Of a DNA stretch of 64,000 bases, positions 19,710 to 33,366 are shown piece by piece. Within the stretch, counting starts at the first letter, position 1. Every line of letters starts with the position of its first letter. Both the position numbers and the translations under genes were made by a program. Origin of the DNA: Cruorifilaria tuberocauda (Eukaryota > Nematoda > Chromadorea > Rhabditida > Onchocercidae); contig JABVXU010000119.1 in the NCBI GenBank assembly GCA_013365365.1, positions 1-64,000 of the forward strand, read 5' to 3'. The notes under the pieces are model-generated. The model saw only the letters and a program-made list of their open reading frames with translations. It was not told the origin of the DNA and ran no database searches.

Positions 19710-20771
19710 CTTAAATTTGCCAAGTAAAAGAGGTCAAAAAGGTTCATTACATATGTTTGTACTTCTTATATACGTTAAGCCTTTTACAGGTGAATTTTTG
19801 GCTCATGTCATTTCTTATTAGTTCATCCGTTATTTTGCCGCATTTTACACAAGATTTGACTCGATATTTGAGAGTCACTTATATGTATCATTTTCCTAAT
19901 GGAATATATATCACATGTAATGATGACGCACCACATAAAACGTCTATAAATATGCCAGAAATTATACGTGATACGTGCGAATATATAAATTATTTCTTTA
20001 AAACACTTATAAGAACCACAAATATATAGAAGTAATATAAGAACGATAAATATATAGAAGTGATCTATACCAACACTCCACAAGTCGAATTTCAACTCAT
20101 GTCTTATCGCTTTTGATCTTTAGAAGGATGCTGTCACATTTTTCTTATTTTTATCAAGTAATTATTTCATTATTTTTCAGTACTTACATGAACATAATGT
20201 GACATTTCATATTAAACTTTTTTCCCAAAGCATTGACACAAAGAAATAAGTCAACTACTCGAACCTAAGGTAGTATTCCTTTTACCTTATGACTTTTATC
20301 AGCATTTTAGTCGTGAATAAATTTCATAAATCTGGAACGTATACAGACGAGGATATTTATGGAAACTGACTTTTTTTGTTTTTTATTTCAGCATCTAAAA
20401 CCTCGCAGTAAGTGTAAATTGCTGTTATAATCTGAAGAAAATTTTGATCTACAATAAATGCGCATATTCCATACTCCACTATTTTTAAAAAAAAAGGTTG
20501 ATAGAGCAAAAATAGAAGCAATTAACAATTAACAAGAAAACTGGACTCCATTACAGTCTCTAGTTGCTGCTTTCGAAATATTTCTCATGCGATTGTTTAA
20601 TAGCCAATAAGCTAATGTCATTGATATAGTACAAAGGATCTAATATCTTGGAAATCGTAGCAGACAATACACTTTCTATCGCCATATGCAAGAGTTGCTG
20701 TTAATCCGAAACCACTCATGTCCGTTTTATCAACACACTGTTCTTTATAAACATAAAGTTTTATTGGTATT
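19710..20771. other. AT-rich spacer with a 28-bp tandem duplication
   Basis: No supported gene. At 20008-20035 and 20036-20063 a 28-bp unit (TATAAGAACC... ATATATAGAAGT) is present twice with about three differences. Open frames at 19757-20095 exist on both strands and look like chance. Confidence 0.5.
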
Positions 20772-21238
20772 TTAGAAATATTCTGGAAATTTTGCAAATG
20801 ATTCTTTGCATGTATCTAAGGGAAAATCCAATATGACAGAAGTTAACAGGGTTGAAATATAGTAAACTACAGGTGTAAAGGTTATAATTTCGTCTCTGAT
20901 TTTAGAAGCAATTCGTATTTGTACAACGGTGGTTCTATATTTCTCTGGACCCCTGAAATTATCGATCGAATATTCTGCAACGGAATCCTTAAAATTCAAC
21001 CAAATATTTTTCGTATTACTTGACAAATGTGTTTCAATTGAAGTTTTGCTCAGTTTCAGTTGTAACATAGTGTCCCATTTCAGTTGCAAATTTTGATTAC
21101 GAAGTGCCACATCTAGAACGAAAGAATTCACATTGTAATTTAGTGCAAGTTTGTTTATCTTTAGCTTTAGCACAATTTCAACTTTATTGTGTTTATACAG
21201 AATGCACTGTCCTTCATCCGATAAAATTTGAAATTTCG
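20772..21238 (-). CDS. Unrecognised protein, C-terminal exon
   Basis: A long uninterrupted frame (155 codons with the stop) begins after a TTTTTGAG acceptor and ends at a TAA at 20772. It includes ILSDEGQCILYKHNKVEIV and later DNFRGPEKYRTTVVQIRIA, alternating hydrophobic and polar in a beta-strand-like manner, with no membrane segment. Composition is less biased than the flanks, which favours a real exon. Upstream exons were not found. I could not place it in a family; the opposite-strand frame at 21104-21331 looks like its shadow. Confidence 0.45.
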
Positions 21239-22413
21239 CTCAAAAACTTCTGGATAAATTTGTCAATCTCAATTTCTTCATGGGCTTTCAATTCTCAAAC
21301 AGTACGAAAACATTTTAATACGAATAATTAAGTACAACATATAATAAAATATGTAATAATTTTGCTTCTGCAGTTCAATGCAAAATTATAAGCCATGCTG
21401 ATTTGCAATCACTTCCAAATAGTTTATAACTTACAGTAACTATCTACAATCAATTAATCCTACCATTAATTTTCGTACTATTTGGTATTTGTGGATAATG
21501 ATTTCAGTTGAGGTGCTAAGATCATTTCATCTTATAGAGTGATCGAAAAAATTTTTCTACTGACAAAAGTGGAAAATTTTGTTTGCAACAAAAACAGGAT
21601 GGATAGTCGTGTAACGAAAAATAAAAGCAAGCTGAGCAGTGAGCTGAAAGGAAGTAAAATCTTGAAATATGATGTTTTTTCTTTTTGATTACTTCAATCC
21701 ATAAAATTCTAACATTTAAAAGCAGATATATGAGAACCAGTGTTAGTGAATAGTAAAAACTGGAAATTCGTGGCTCACAAAATTTCGTTCAAAATTTACA
21801 ATTTTTGAATCGGTCTTGAAATTTTCAAGAACTAGAATTAATGAAAAAAAATTGAAAATTTTTTGTTTAAACACGGAATTATAAAGAATCGAGGGGTAAA
21901 TGTTCTATATAAATTGAAGTTGGAAACGTGCGTGGTAAATGTTGCTTAACTTGTTTTTCAGTTTCAGAAGTATATATTGAAAAGTTTACAGTTTTGGAAA
22001 TATTTCCAAAAATTTTTTTTTAACAAAGAACCTCGGCATTGGAAATATTATCAACAAGCCTATCGGTTTCTGCAATTGGCTTTTTCAGTTTTACATGTTA
22101 TGGTGCTTTTTCGTGACTATCTCTTTAGAGAGTAACACTGCAAGTCACTTTTTCTTGAAAGTTAAACAGATATTGAGCATTTCAATCTACATTTCCTTGT
22201 TTAAAATTAATATTAGCAAATTAAACTAAAATCAGATTTCCAGACCGCATTTGCACAATGATTTTCGAAAAATTTTTAAACTTATTTAAACTTCAATAAT
22301 GATATTTTTGCAAGAAATTTCTAGTGTCTTCCTGTTCACTTCAGAACATAAAATTCACATTTCACTTTCAGTCGACGACAATAAGCAGTAAGCACTAGAT
22401 CGAAACGACATAT
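21239..22413. other. AT-rich intergenic sequence
   Basis: No open frame or motif I can support; long A and T runs throughout. Confidence 0.5.
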
Positions 22414-22884
22414 TTATTGTTGCTGTCCAATGATATTAATGTGTTGTGGTACCGCTATTGCAATTGTTTCTCCTCTTTGGACCGCCTACAAGTTTGAAAT
22501 CATTAATTATTTCATCATTCATGAACGAAATCTGTCCATTTTTCAATCTTAAAAAATTTTCTCATTCCTAAGTATGTGCAAAATGTTTTTTTAAGTAATG
22601 CCTCCGATACTACCACAAACCCATCTTAATTCCACTATCAGTATCAGACCCACAACCAATAATAATGCCTGTACTGCATCCTTTACTGATATTTCCACCG
22701 CAGTCAAACCCGTATCACGACCAGCGGTAATGCCTACGTTTCAGCCGGTCTCTATTTCTAGATATTTGGCATGACAGATGTTTCATGTTGTATTTGTTGC
22801 ATGCCTGTTTGCGTATAAGAATGTATCACTCGTTGTACCGCAACCGCATGTGGCTGCTTTTGTCGCATGAAACGAGCAATCGCC
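22414..22884 (-). CDS. Candidate unrecognised gene, two 3' exon-like blocks
   Basis: Two blocks carry strong acceptors and coding-like content: 22758-22884 (after TTTTTCAG; reads AIARFMRQKQPHAVAVQRV and ends in TAG) and 22414-22485 (after CTTGTAG; reads AVQRGETIAIAVPQHI and ends in QQQ-TAA). Between them a frame reading ITAGRDTGLTAVEIS stands before a GTAAAG donor. All are clearly richer in GC than the surroundings. The blocks cannot be joined in one phase as read, so this may be two alternative 3' ends or a decayed gene. No family recognised. Confidence 0.35.
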
Positions 22885-25377
22885 CTGAAAAAGCATTATG
22901 TTTCAAACCGATTGCTTTTGAAATAAGTTGAATTCTATTTATCTGTGAATGATGTAATCACGGATAGGTCATTGGAAAACTTCTAATCTCCAAAATCTAG
23001 ATTAGATTACTCTGCTTTCGAATCTTCTGCTTAAAAAAACCTCAAACCATATTTTTTAGAATCCATTTGTCCAAATGTGTCGACCGCTTTAGACTTAGAA
23101 CAATACAAAGCTAAAATTTTATGTGAATACAAACTAAATTTTGAAAGTAAAGAGAAAGGGAAGAAGCTGCGATAATCAAGAAATAGAAATAAAGCAGCTA
23201 ATGATCATCGTATGTGACCAATCAACCACATTTTGTATTAAATAGATCTGATTAAAAATTTTGATTTACAATCTCCACAAGTCCTTTACTGTCATATGTG
23301 TGCATATCCTTAAATACTGATGCTGAGGAGAAATTCAGTCTTCTTGCTTTCAAGGAAATCTCTTTGGGATATCAGGCGAAATTAATGATTTCTGAAAAAA
23401 AAACAGAAGTCTTCTGATACTAATGATAATAATATAACCAGACATATAGCGTAGCTCTGTGTTAAACACACCTGTAGCATAAGGTTACAATGCATGCTAT
23501 ATAGGAAAACCAAATTTTATTTCCTTTTCGTTCATTCTGGGTTCCTGCCGAAGTAACGAATCGCCTCCTGGTATCATTCAATTTAACTTATCGCACGTAT
23601 CACAAAAAATTTCCCAAACTAAGAAATGTATATGGGCAAACTAGAAATATTCAGCAAAATCATTGAGAAATGTAAAGCAAGGATCTCATCAAAAGGAAAG
23701 ACACAACAACACAAAAAAACCAAAGGACCATAATAGAAACGAGAGATAAAATATTCCTTACTACAAGACCAAAAAAGATACAAAAAAAGAAAAAATAAAA
23801 TAAAATAAAACACAAACAACAACAAAAAAATGAAAAAAAACCACGGAACAAAGGGAAAAAAAATAAACAACGAAAAACCCTTCCAAAGAAAAATCCTAGG
23901 TCAGTTAATATTTTTTCGGTCCATAACCATCACGATGCATAAAAAGAAAAATAACCACCAAATAAACAAGATAAAAAATTGAAAACACGAAAAATTGCCA
24001 CCCACAAAAATACAAAACAGTAAAAAAATTTCACAAAAGTCATGGAAAAAGACAAAGCATTCAAATGAGGAAAAGTCATCCAACCAGCCCAAGCAACCAA
24101 AAAAAAAGTCCAACAATTTTGAATTTTTGGCTTTAACCCTGACTGAGTTAGTTTGGTTTTATTTTATTTATTTTTAGGGTTTTTCGCCATTTATCTTTTT
24201 TTCTTTATCTTGTGGTTTTTTTCATTTTGGATTTTTACTTTTGAAATGTTGTTATTGCTTTTTACAACATCGATGTAGCGCAGAACACGAACATAAAAAC
24301 TTAATTATGTCTCTACAGCCTGTGGTCATCATATGTATACTGCTGATCTTGATATTGATCCTCATACTTACAGTGCTGCTGCTATGATTATTGCTAGACA
24401 TATCATAAGCCTGAATATGATATCAATTAAAATTAAAAAATTTAATATGAAAAAAATTAAAAACAAGGAAACAAATACATTTTTTGTTTTTTATTTTTAT
24501 TTTTTAGTATCGCATATCAGTAGAAGATTTTTTCATAATTTATGTTTAATAGAATTGAGTGTGAAACAAAAAATTTATAATAATTCCATCCATGCTAGGA
24601 AGCAACAAAAAAATAAATCACCTACGCTACCTTATGCTCTCACGCTACGGCTGCCATTTAAAAAATCATAGAGCGGCAGACAGATTTAAAAATAAACCTA
24701 AGTATACGATAAAAACCACAACTGCCCAATTTCAACATAACACCTGGCAAAATCATAGTGATTCTAGTACAGGCCTACACAATGTTTCGCATCTGTTCAA
24801 CAGGATAATTATTACATTGTCCCATGTTAGTTATACTGATAACTGGGTCAAGGGTTTATTAAAACAAGTATTGTATGAGATGTTCCCAAAATATTTTGGT
24901 TTGTTGGTTTTTAAAGCAGGTACGAAGAAGGGGTTTTTCTAAACCATTTCTCACTTTTGCTCTCAAGAAGATGCCTTTTTTCGCTCCTACTGAACTATGC
25001 TTCTCATGAAAATTTGAAAAAATACGGTATTTGTATACGTTATAATTACTTTGGCCCGGTGAGATACGACAGATAAACAGAGGCACGGGCAATCATCCGT
25101 CACATAAAAGTGAACTGTCGAAATTGGGGACATGAAATTTGTTAGAAGTAATTTATTTAAACCTTATTCTTAACATGGCATTTATATTTTAGATCTACAG
25201 TGATTTTTGTTGCAGTAAAAGCTTTATATACATTTATTTGTTTCAGACTGATGGAGATATTAGTGCAAAATTCGATCATACCCTTGTGTTTCGTTAGTGG
25301 CATTGGTGTTAACATCACTTTTTCCTTTGCTAACTACTGTATTGGCGGATTTTTATTTTCAGGACCTACAGTTGAAG
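22885..25377. other. Long AT-rich spacer upstream of PGM3
   Basis: Mostly low-complexity sequence, with an A-rich strand from about 23690 to 24120 and a T-rich strand from about 24160 to 24260. A small GC-richer island at 23470-23580 has a minus-strand frame ending at a GTGTGT donor, of unknown meaning. Open frames at 24333-24942 look like chance. Confidence 0.45.
23826..24232. repeat. Imperfect inverted repeat, possible fold-back element
   Basis: The left arm (about 23826-23882) and the reverse complement of the right arm (about 24176-24232) share, in the same order, ATGAAAAAAA, CCAC, a purine-rich tract and CGAAAAACCCT, over roughly 57 bases with a spacer of about 290 bases. Both arms are low in complexity, so part of the match may be compositional. 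Confidence 0.4.
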
Positions 25378-28300
25378 ATGAATGAAATAATTATTCCAGA
25401 AATATATACTCGAAAAAGCAATACTGACCATAATGGTCGAAGAATACCAATTTCCCCCACGAAAAAATTCAATTATGGTACAGCTGGCTTTCGAGCTAAT
25501 GCTATCTATCTGCCTTTTGTTGTATTTCGTGTTGGGTATCTGGCTGGTATCCGCGCTAGGTATTCTATTTTAGCATTTACTGGCAGCTTAGTAACTATTA
25601 ACACAGAAATCTTGAAATAAAGCGAATACCATAACGAATCTTTTACTCTCTGACTTTTTATCCTGATTAATTTTATCCGTAATTTATACCATCTCATTTT
25701 GAAAAGCGGGAACTTATTTTGTTAGTAGTTATTATTTATTATCCCTTACATTTTGTTTCACTTTTTCTTATCTCCACAAAATTTATTCAGTTAACGCTTC
25801 TCTCACTCTTCAGAAAATGTTTAAGTTGTTTCTTTTCAGGTATTTAGATCAAACCATAGGTATAATGATAACGGCATCACATAATCCGATCGAAGATAAT
25901 GGAGTGAAAATAATTGACCCAATGGGAGGTATGTTGGACGCTACATGGGAGAAGTATGCTAATTTGATTGTTAATGCCAGGTTTATTTTTCCTTTACCAC
26001 TTGCATTTACTCATTTATGTCGTTCAACATTCCCCGGTGTTTGTTTTCATGATCCTAAAAAAAGAAATTTTTACGTTCAGCGACGGTGAATTCATGGAAA
26101 GATCACAAGAATTTCGACGACAGTTCAGTGGAAGAATTGGTGAAAATGCCAATGTTTTTACAGCCATCGATACTCGTCCAAGTTCGAAATATATAGAAGA
26201 AGCCGCATTCTGTGGGACGCAATATGCAAGAGTTGGTAGTCGAAGGCTCGGTAATTGATTTAATATTTTATAAATGGATGACACATTCATTAATGGAACT
26301 GAATTAGGGAATTTCATTATTTTTTGTAGACAAGCTGGAGACATGTCACCACCCTCCGTGTGTGAGTTGCAGTATTCAATTTCCTCTAGTTAAGTTATTT
26401 CCGTGGTAGCCTATCCTATTTCATGGGTTAACAGACTGAGATCAGACGGTAAGAATTAGTGACCAAACCTAAGGATTGATTAATATGAGTAATTGATCAA
26501 TTGGCATACGTGTCTCTTCTGTGTGCCATTGTACCATAACGGAGATTTTTATTATTAATTATTGTATTTTTGATTGAAGCTTGCATTAAGTTTTGAATTT
26601 AAAACTGGCAAGGAATTTCGAAAGACTTCAATTTTCGTGGTGAAATGAAGTTTAATTTACTTATGATTAAGTAAGTTCAGTCATCTTATTCATGAGTGCT
26701 TTCATAATTTTATTCTTGGTTTAAAATAATTTCAGGTCTACTAACAACTCCTCAGTTGCACTATATAGTTCGCTGTCAGAATGATTCCGCATATGGTTCT
26801 CCTACTGAAGCAGGATATTACGCAAAAGTGCATAATGCTCTCTCTGGTTTAAATTTCGTAAGCTTTCATCACATTAATTCAAGAAATATTTAATATGATC
26901 GATTTTCAGTCGCTTTTAATTGCAAATTATTCTTCAATTTGGTAGTCTAACGCTGCAATTATTAATCATAGGTAGGTCTTTCAAAGTTAAAAAACAATAC
27001 AACAGATTACTCGATGCGGAAAAAGGTATACTCCAGCATTGTATTTGGATTGTGCAAATGGTGTTGGTGCGCAGAAGTTTTTCCGTATATGCATAAGATG
27101 GTCGGTCCTGAATGTCACTTTGATGAACGATCAGGGAGCACAACTCAATGATCAGGTATCTTTGATGTAACTATTGTGCGCAATTGTGGCTTTTTCATTT
27201 TTGTGCCATTTAGTACGCTAATGGATTTAGTTGGTATCAGTCTTTTTTTTTAATGTTTACTTTGCATGCAAGTTTGTTTTTTCTCACTTTTATAAAAAAA
27301 AGGCAATTGAACAAATATACTTCTCCTCATTGTAATTTTCTATAGGTTTAACACAATTTAAGAATTGGTATCTCGGGTGTCAGAAAACTGTAAAGATCAT
27401 TTTTATCACTTGATTCTTTCAATTATAGCATTTCGTCTTAGATATACAACTGAACATTATAATTGTTTGTACGTCAAATAGTATGCAAGACATTCAGATT
27501 GATTCAAATAAAGGTGTTGGCTCCAATAAGGTTGAGATGTCTAAATTCATAAGTTGTATGAAAGCGTGTCTTGGAACATACTTATTTTACTACACAAGTA
27601 TAATTAATCCGTGGTATAGTTGATATACATTAAAAAAGTGAGAGTTCGCAAATGGAAATGGATAGCTCTGAAAAGAAGATTTAACTGAACTTTTGAAGGT
27701 ATGCGGCTGCATCTGAATTATATCAGAAATACAGCAAATGGTGTAATTATTACAAATTCACTGCAACTCTATATCTAGATCTTAATTTCAGTGCGGAGCA
27801 GACTATGTCAAAATCGAAAAAAAATTTCCGCGCAATTTCGACAAAGTTCAAGCTTTTGAGCGTTGTGCTGCCTTTGATGGTGATGCCGATCGTCTTGTTT
27901 ATTTCTATCGTGATGCTTCAAATAAATTTGTTTTAATTGATGGTGATAAAATAGCAGCTCTTTTCGCGAAATTTATTACAGAGGTATGCAATTCTTCTTT
28001 GCATCATTGGATCTGAAGGTTTAGCCAGAAAGTGCAAGAATTGTGAAACTGTCTTTTGCAGCAGGTTAATGGTGCAGGACTCAATGATGTGTTTACGGTA
28101 TCAGTAATACAAACAGGTTATGCAAATGGTAGTTCCACCAAATTCCTGAAGGACGAAATGGTCAGTAGATACCGAGTCATTTAAATTATTACTATCGACG
28201 GTTTTAATTCTGCAGAAAATGTAGTTTTCACGACTATTCTTGAACTTGCATTTCATTGAATTGTGATACACATTTCAAAATACAGAAAAGTTTTGGAATG

Positions 28301-29428
28301 ATTCATAATAGAAAAGACTGCATTCATAATGGGAAGATTCAAGAAACATCTGCTGAAATATGTAAATTAGCACGAAGTTATTGTTCATCTATATATGCGG
28401 AAGAATGCAGTTATTTATTAATTCTAGTTTTTAGGGTATACATGTATGCTGTGTTGCGACAGGGATTAAAAACTTACAGAAAGAAGCGGTAAAATATGAC
28501 ATTGCTGTATATTTCGAAGCAAATGGACATGGAACTGTATATTTTAGCCCTCGATTCTACGATATTATAAGGTAATTGCCTGTCATTATCACCATATTAA
28601 ATATATCCCTTTTCCTAGTTTAATTATTTCAATTTATGAAATAGCGGCTGGCGAGGTATTTTGGAGCCTTCCACTTGAATCGGCGTTTTTATCTAGAAAT
28701 TGTGCACTGTTGTTGGATGTCGAAAAACAATTTTCCAGAACAGTTATCACTCATAAGGATGAAAGTGATCAGACAATCGAAATCAAAAGGCTCCTTTGTT
28801 TCTCCAAATTGCTGAATACAGTTGTGGGTGATGCGATGACGGACTTGCTAGCTGTTGAAATGCTTTTAAAACATTATGACTGGACGGTGGAAAACTGGAA
28901 TAGTATTTATAAAGAATTACCCAATGTGGAAAGGAAATTGAAAGTAATTGTTTTCCTTGAGATAATTATCTTTATATCGCTCTAGTCAAATTTAATTACA
29001 GTATCGCTGGAAATGAGGTTTCGAAGTGAGATTGAGCCAAATGATGTAAATGTCTTTTTTTTATAATGACAAATAGGTTGTGAATCGATCTGCATTTCAA
29101 ATGAGTGCTGATGAAACAATATGTGTGAAACCGTCAAAACTGCAGAGAATGATAGATACGATCGTTTCAAAGTACATTGATGGACGCTCATTTGTCCGGT
29201 TAGTTCTTTTTTTCAAGATCTCTGTGGTCAAAAACAGAAATGTGCAATACATTTCTCACTCGATGTCAAGACAACTAAACATTTCATTTTAGTCCATCTG
29301 GTACGGAAGATGTAGTACGTATCTATGCTGAAGCAACGACAGAGAGCGATGCGGAAGCAATCGCTAATGAAGTAGAGATTGCGGTCTATGACGTACTTTG
29401 CATGAATGCTAATGCATCTGAGGAATAA
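25378..29428 (+). CDS. PGM3: Phosphoacetylglucosamine mutase (PGM3/AGM1), complete
   Basis: Eleven exons with closing phase: 25378-25559, 25840-25980, 26081-26250, 26736-26857, 27006-27155, 27792-27983, 28062-28160, 28435-28571, 28739-28943, 29077-29198, 29293-29428; 551 aa (human 542). It interconverts GlcNAc-6-P and GlcNAc-1-P in cytosolic UDP-GlcNAc synthesis, feeding chitin, glycans and GPI anchors. Visible motifs: [11 protein letters not shown] near residue 40; the phosphoserine loop [13 protein letters not shown]; metal-binding FDGDADR; sugar-binding FEANGHGT; and the phosphate-binding loop [15 protein letters not shown] near the C-terminus. All catalytic residues are intact. Exon 7 could also start at 28065 (adjacent CAG repeats at the acceptor), adding or dropping one Gln. 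The start ATG is the first in frame after an upstream TTTTCAG acceptor. Confidence 0.96.
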
Positions 29429-29795
29429 TTAAGATATCAGCGAAGTGACTTCATCGATCGCATATAAACTGCAAATATATTTAAGAGCGTTGCGTGGCTA
29501 GTGTCGTCTCTTGTTTGATATTTCATGCTTTTATCACTAAAACACGAAACGTGAAAATGATGAGTCACATTTTCCTGTGAAAAATTATGGTAATTAATTT
29601 GGTAAAAGTAATCATTACTCCAGACTGAGTTATTTCGTGGAGGTTGTTTTCCATTCTGTACGAGATAAACTAGTAAAATTGCTTCTCAGACTTTATAATG
29701 TCGCATAATTCCTTTTTATATGTAGGAATTAAATGTGGGTCGTGAACTATGGATAATTTATTTCCAACTATAACAACAAAAAGCTGAAAAAATAT
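29429..29795. other. 3' flank between convergent PGM3 and NOP9
   Basis: Only 367 bp separate the two stop codons, so both 3' UTRs must share or nearly share this segment. Nothing else seen. Confidence 0.6.
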
Positions 29796-32700
29796 TTACT
29801 GCACAAGTCTTTTTCCTGCATCTCTCAGCCATTCCTTTCGCTGTTCTCTAAATTTTCGGAAATTCAACCTTGTACACATCAGGCGCAACGTTTTACAATG
29901 ATTCTGAAAGGCAGATAAATTAATTGCTCTCTATAATAAGAACAGTAGGCTTACAGGAATACTCTAACTCCGGCAGGGCTCAGCGAACTAGGGGGTGTAA
30001 TATTAATTATAAAAATTGTGGAGAATCCCTCTTGTACTTAATTGTGTATCCGCTGAGTAAATGAAGCTATTTCCTATCACCTATTATCTCCATAAGTTGT
30101 TATGCCACACAGAAAAATGACATAGAAGACGATAAAGTTTCAGTGCGTTGCAAAACTATGGAAATGTTTCTTAAGCTGCAAAAAAACATACAAATTTCTA
30201 AATCGAAAGAAAGAAATATACCCCAATCGTTATCTTCGATAATTTGTCCATTAATTCTTCTTTTTCCATAATATTATAAAGATTATTTGTCCAAAGAACG
30301 TCAAATACATGGCTTGAAACCTTGTTAGTTATTACCTCATGCCATTTTAGCTGCAATTAACAAATAGTGATTGCAAGAAATTGAGCTTATCGACAAGAAA
30401 TTATAAGTCCCTACAATAGTTCTCTAGCTTTGGAGATGACTATTTGCAAGAAGGAAAAAAACATCAAAAAACGATAATTGGATACACTTTCATAAAGGTC
30501 ACATTTTAATGGTGTAAAGTATTAACCTTCAATGGTTTAGCAATCAATTCCTTGTCTGTTTGCGAAACTGTTGAAGATTTGAACAGAGCTTGCAGTAAGA
30601 AACTGCCCTTTTTATCTCGAGCCATTTCGAGAAGTGTTGCATCCGTTAACGATTTCATTGAAATAATTACCGTTTTGTTATGCTTATAATTTATAAGTTC
30701 TTGAAGAATAAGAGATCCATGCAGTTGTCCTTTCATGACATCAAAAGTTCCTACAGCTACAACAGATTTATTAAAATCACTGAGAGAGTACACTATTGAT
30801 ATCCCAAATTAGTCAACTGTAAATAATATGGAGTAAACTGCTAAAAAACTTACACTGTGCAGAAGTCCGACAAGCAAGAGTGAATACACAAGGTACGAAT
30901 GCTGACCTTGCAGATCTAGAACGACATCTAAAATAATTCCGTAGCTTTTTAACAACAGCCATTTCATTTCTATTACGGGCCACCTGAACTAGTGCAGCAA
31001 TGATTCGCCATTTGGATTCAGCGCAAATATCCAAAAAGTTACCCATAAGTTCGTCAAAAACGTTAATAACCTGAAGTAATTATTAAATCTGCAACAAACT
31101 AGTGAAACAAACATACTTTTTATGAAGTACATCTAATGCAAATCCACCTTAATATGGTGGATTTAAATGATGAGGGTTTATTTAGAAACCACAATTTTTG
31201 GGTACTCATTTAAAATGAGGATCAATACATTCAATGCACATATTTATATTATTTAGTAAGATTCTTTCAGACCTAGTAGTTCCGGAACAGCTACTAATTA
31301 CATACCAGTTCATTTGATCTTAGTGACAATATGTATTTCTCCATAGGAAAATTGGCGAACATGTGTAAAGAGAGATCGAACAACCTACCCTCCAGAACAG
31401 AATCATATAACATTTGACGGAGATCCTCATCAGCCTATAAATAATACGACTATTACTGGAATGATTAACGCCAATCTCCACTTAAACATCTAAAATACAA
31501 ACCTTCTGCACTATAACGTCCCATAAACGAGAAGCCTGTTTTCCCTTCCATTGTTTTAAGATGGAAATCGGGTCTCTACACGCTCCTTCAACGAATCTGC
31601 GAAGATAGCCAGTTTGCAAAATAGAGTCACATTCGATTACATCTTGTAGCACCAAAGAAACTGATTCATTGTTCAATAAGGCTATAAACTCCACTATCAA
31701 CAGATATTTGTGACTGACAATACCACACCAAGAAACAATTTAGGAGGTTAATTTTCATTCCGTTCACAAGTCCTCACAACTAACGTGAAAGTGTTATTGA
31801 AATTATCCATTCGCGTCACTAACCATTCATTGAACCGTAGTGCAAAGCTACATTTGCAATCCTCGCAAAACTTTCTTCAGTTGCCTGACTGATCTGCATT
31901 TTTTTAAATAGAACATTCTTCGTTAAAAACTTTTTCGATCTCTTCCTTTTAATACCCGCAAGGTGATATATAAGGGTACGAATAAAATGTGTGGCACTTC
32001 TCTCATATATTAGCTGAATCCAATTTTCTAAAATTAAATCCAACCAATGATCAATGATCTGAAATTGGTCATGGTCAACAATTTTTAAGCAATGACGTAA
32101 ATTAATATGATATATTTGATACTCCTAAAGTCATGCTAGAATATCCTAACTATTTGCAACATCCAGAAATGGACAAAATTTCATATGCTAAAACGAGTCG
32201 ATCCTATGGGAAAGCAAAAATTATAAATTGGAAACCAGAAATTTCCATTGAGCTCTGCCTACAATTTTTAATTAAGGAAATGAAATTAGTTCACTAATTG
32301 TGAATGCGATTAACTGAAAAGGCAGATACCTCGGCATCCAGGACGTTAGATAGGGAAGAAAGAAATGATTCCAAGGTGTGACAGGCCCAAGGCATGCAGA
32401 GGAGTTGCAGAGAAATCTCTTTTCTCGATTGCATAATCTTAAACATCCACTGCTTTGAAGCATCGCGACAACCGTTGAAAATTTCATCAATAAGAAGACA
32501 AGATGTACTGTATTTGCATAAAGAAATTTCAGAACCTTGACATTCCTCCAAACATTTTCTTTGTAAATCACCTACAAATATATGAACTTTTGGTTCTAGT
32601 TCAATCAAATAACAATCAAAATTTTCAAATATTACTTGTTTCACCTCAAGTGATAAAATAATAAAACCCTTGACAGTAATGTTTGTATTTCAATTTACCT

Positions 32701-33366
32701 GATACAGTGGGGTCATCTCTGATAACGCAAGCAACTTGTTTCATGTATTCAACGAGCTCTACAGGGTATTCCATACTGTGTTCAGATTTTTCAGTATCTA
32801 CAGATGGTTCATCTTTTTTACATAAATCTGTTTCTGGAACTCTGTTCCATCGCTGGTTCCGATTTTTTCTTTTCCACCTAAAAAGATCTGAAGGAATTAC
32901 TGTCTCTTCGCACTCCAGACCTCATTATAGTAAACACTTCATGCTTTGGATAACTTGAAAAAGATTCTTGTTGCTGAATAAAAAAAAAAGGAAAATGTCT
33001 TCCAAATTCATGTGTAGCTTTTACGTCTAACCAAAAGCGAACTGAGATTTAATATTTTAATTAAAAGTGAACCATACTTCTTATCATATTCAATATATCC
33101 ATATCGTTTGTCAAAATCCTTCATCACTTCACTGCTACAAGTATTATCCACTGCTAAAAGTGAAAATGAAGCTAAACATTTTGCATCCACAGAAAATGAA
33201 TGTTTTCAAAAGTTTATCCTAATAGATCTCCTGAATGATACTCTTGTTTACAACCCAATTTACAAATCAAATAACATCTCCGTCACTTACCACCATCGAA
33301 TACATCGGAATCGTTAATGCTGCCGCAATTCCCTACAGCACCGACAATTTTTCGTTTGCGAGTCAT
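29796..33366 (-). CDS. NOP9: Nucleolar protein NOP9 (Pumilio-like repeats), complete
   Basis: Eleven exons with closing phase: 33291-33366, 32955-32973 (19-nt microexon), 32699-32877, 32330-32634, 31824-32058, 31503-31693, 31306-31434, 30854-31070, 30527-30792, 30222-30350, 29796-29903; 617 aa (human 636). The N-terminus MTRKRKIVGAVG is basic. The body aligns block by block with NOP9: YPVELVEYMKQ; WACHTLESFLSS; ERSATHFIRTLI; LHMFANFPMEKYIL followed by VINVFDELMGNF; ARDKKGSFLLQALF; NKVSSHVFDVLW; and a C-terminal basic FRKFREQRKEW. NOP9 is a U-shaped Pumilio-like protein needed for 18S pre-rRNA processing in the nucleolus (established knowledge). The microexon is the weakest call but is the only way found to keep frame between exons 1 and 3. 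Confidence 0.88.

Noticed and set aside
24333..24942. Plus-strand frames of 112 and 116 codons.
   Set aside because: Composition follows the local A/T bias; no family resemblance, and the frames overlap each other out of register.
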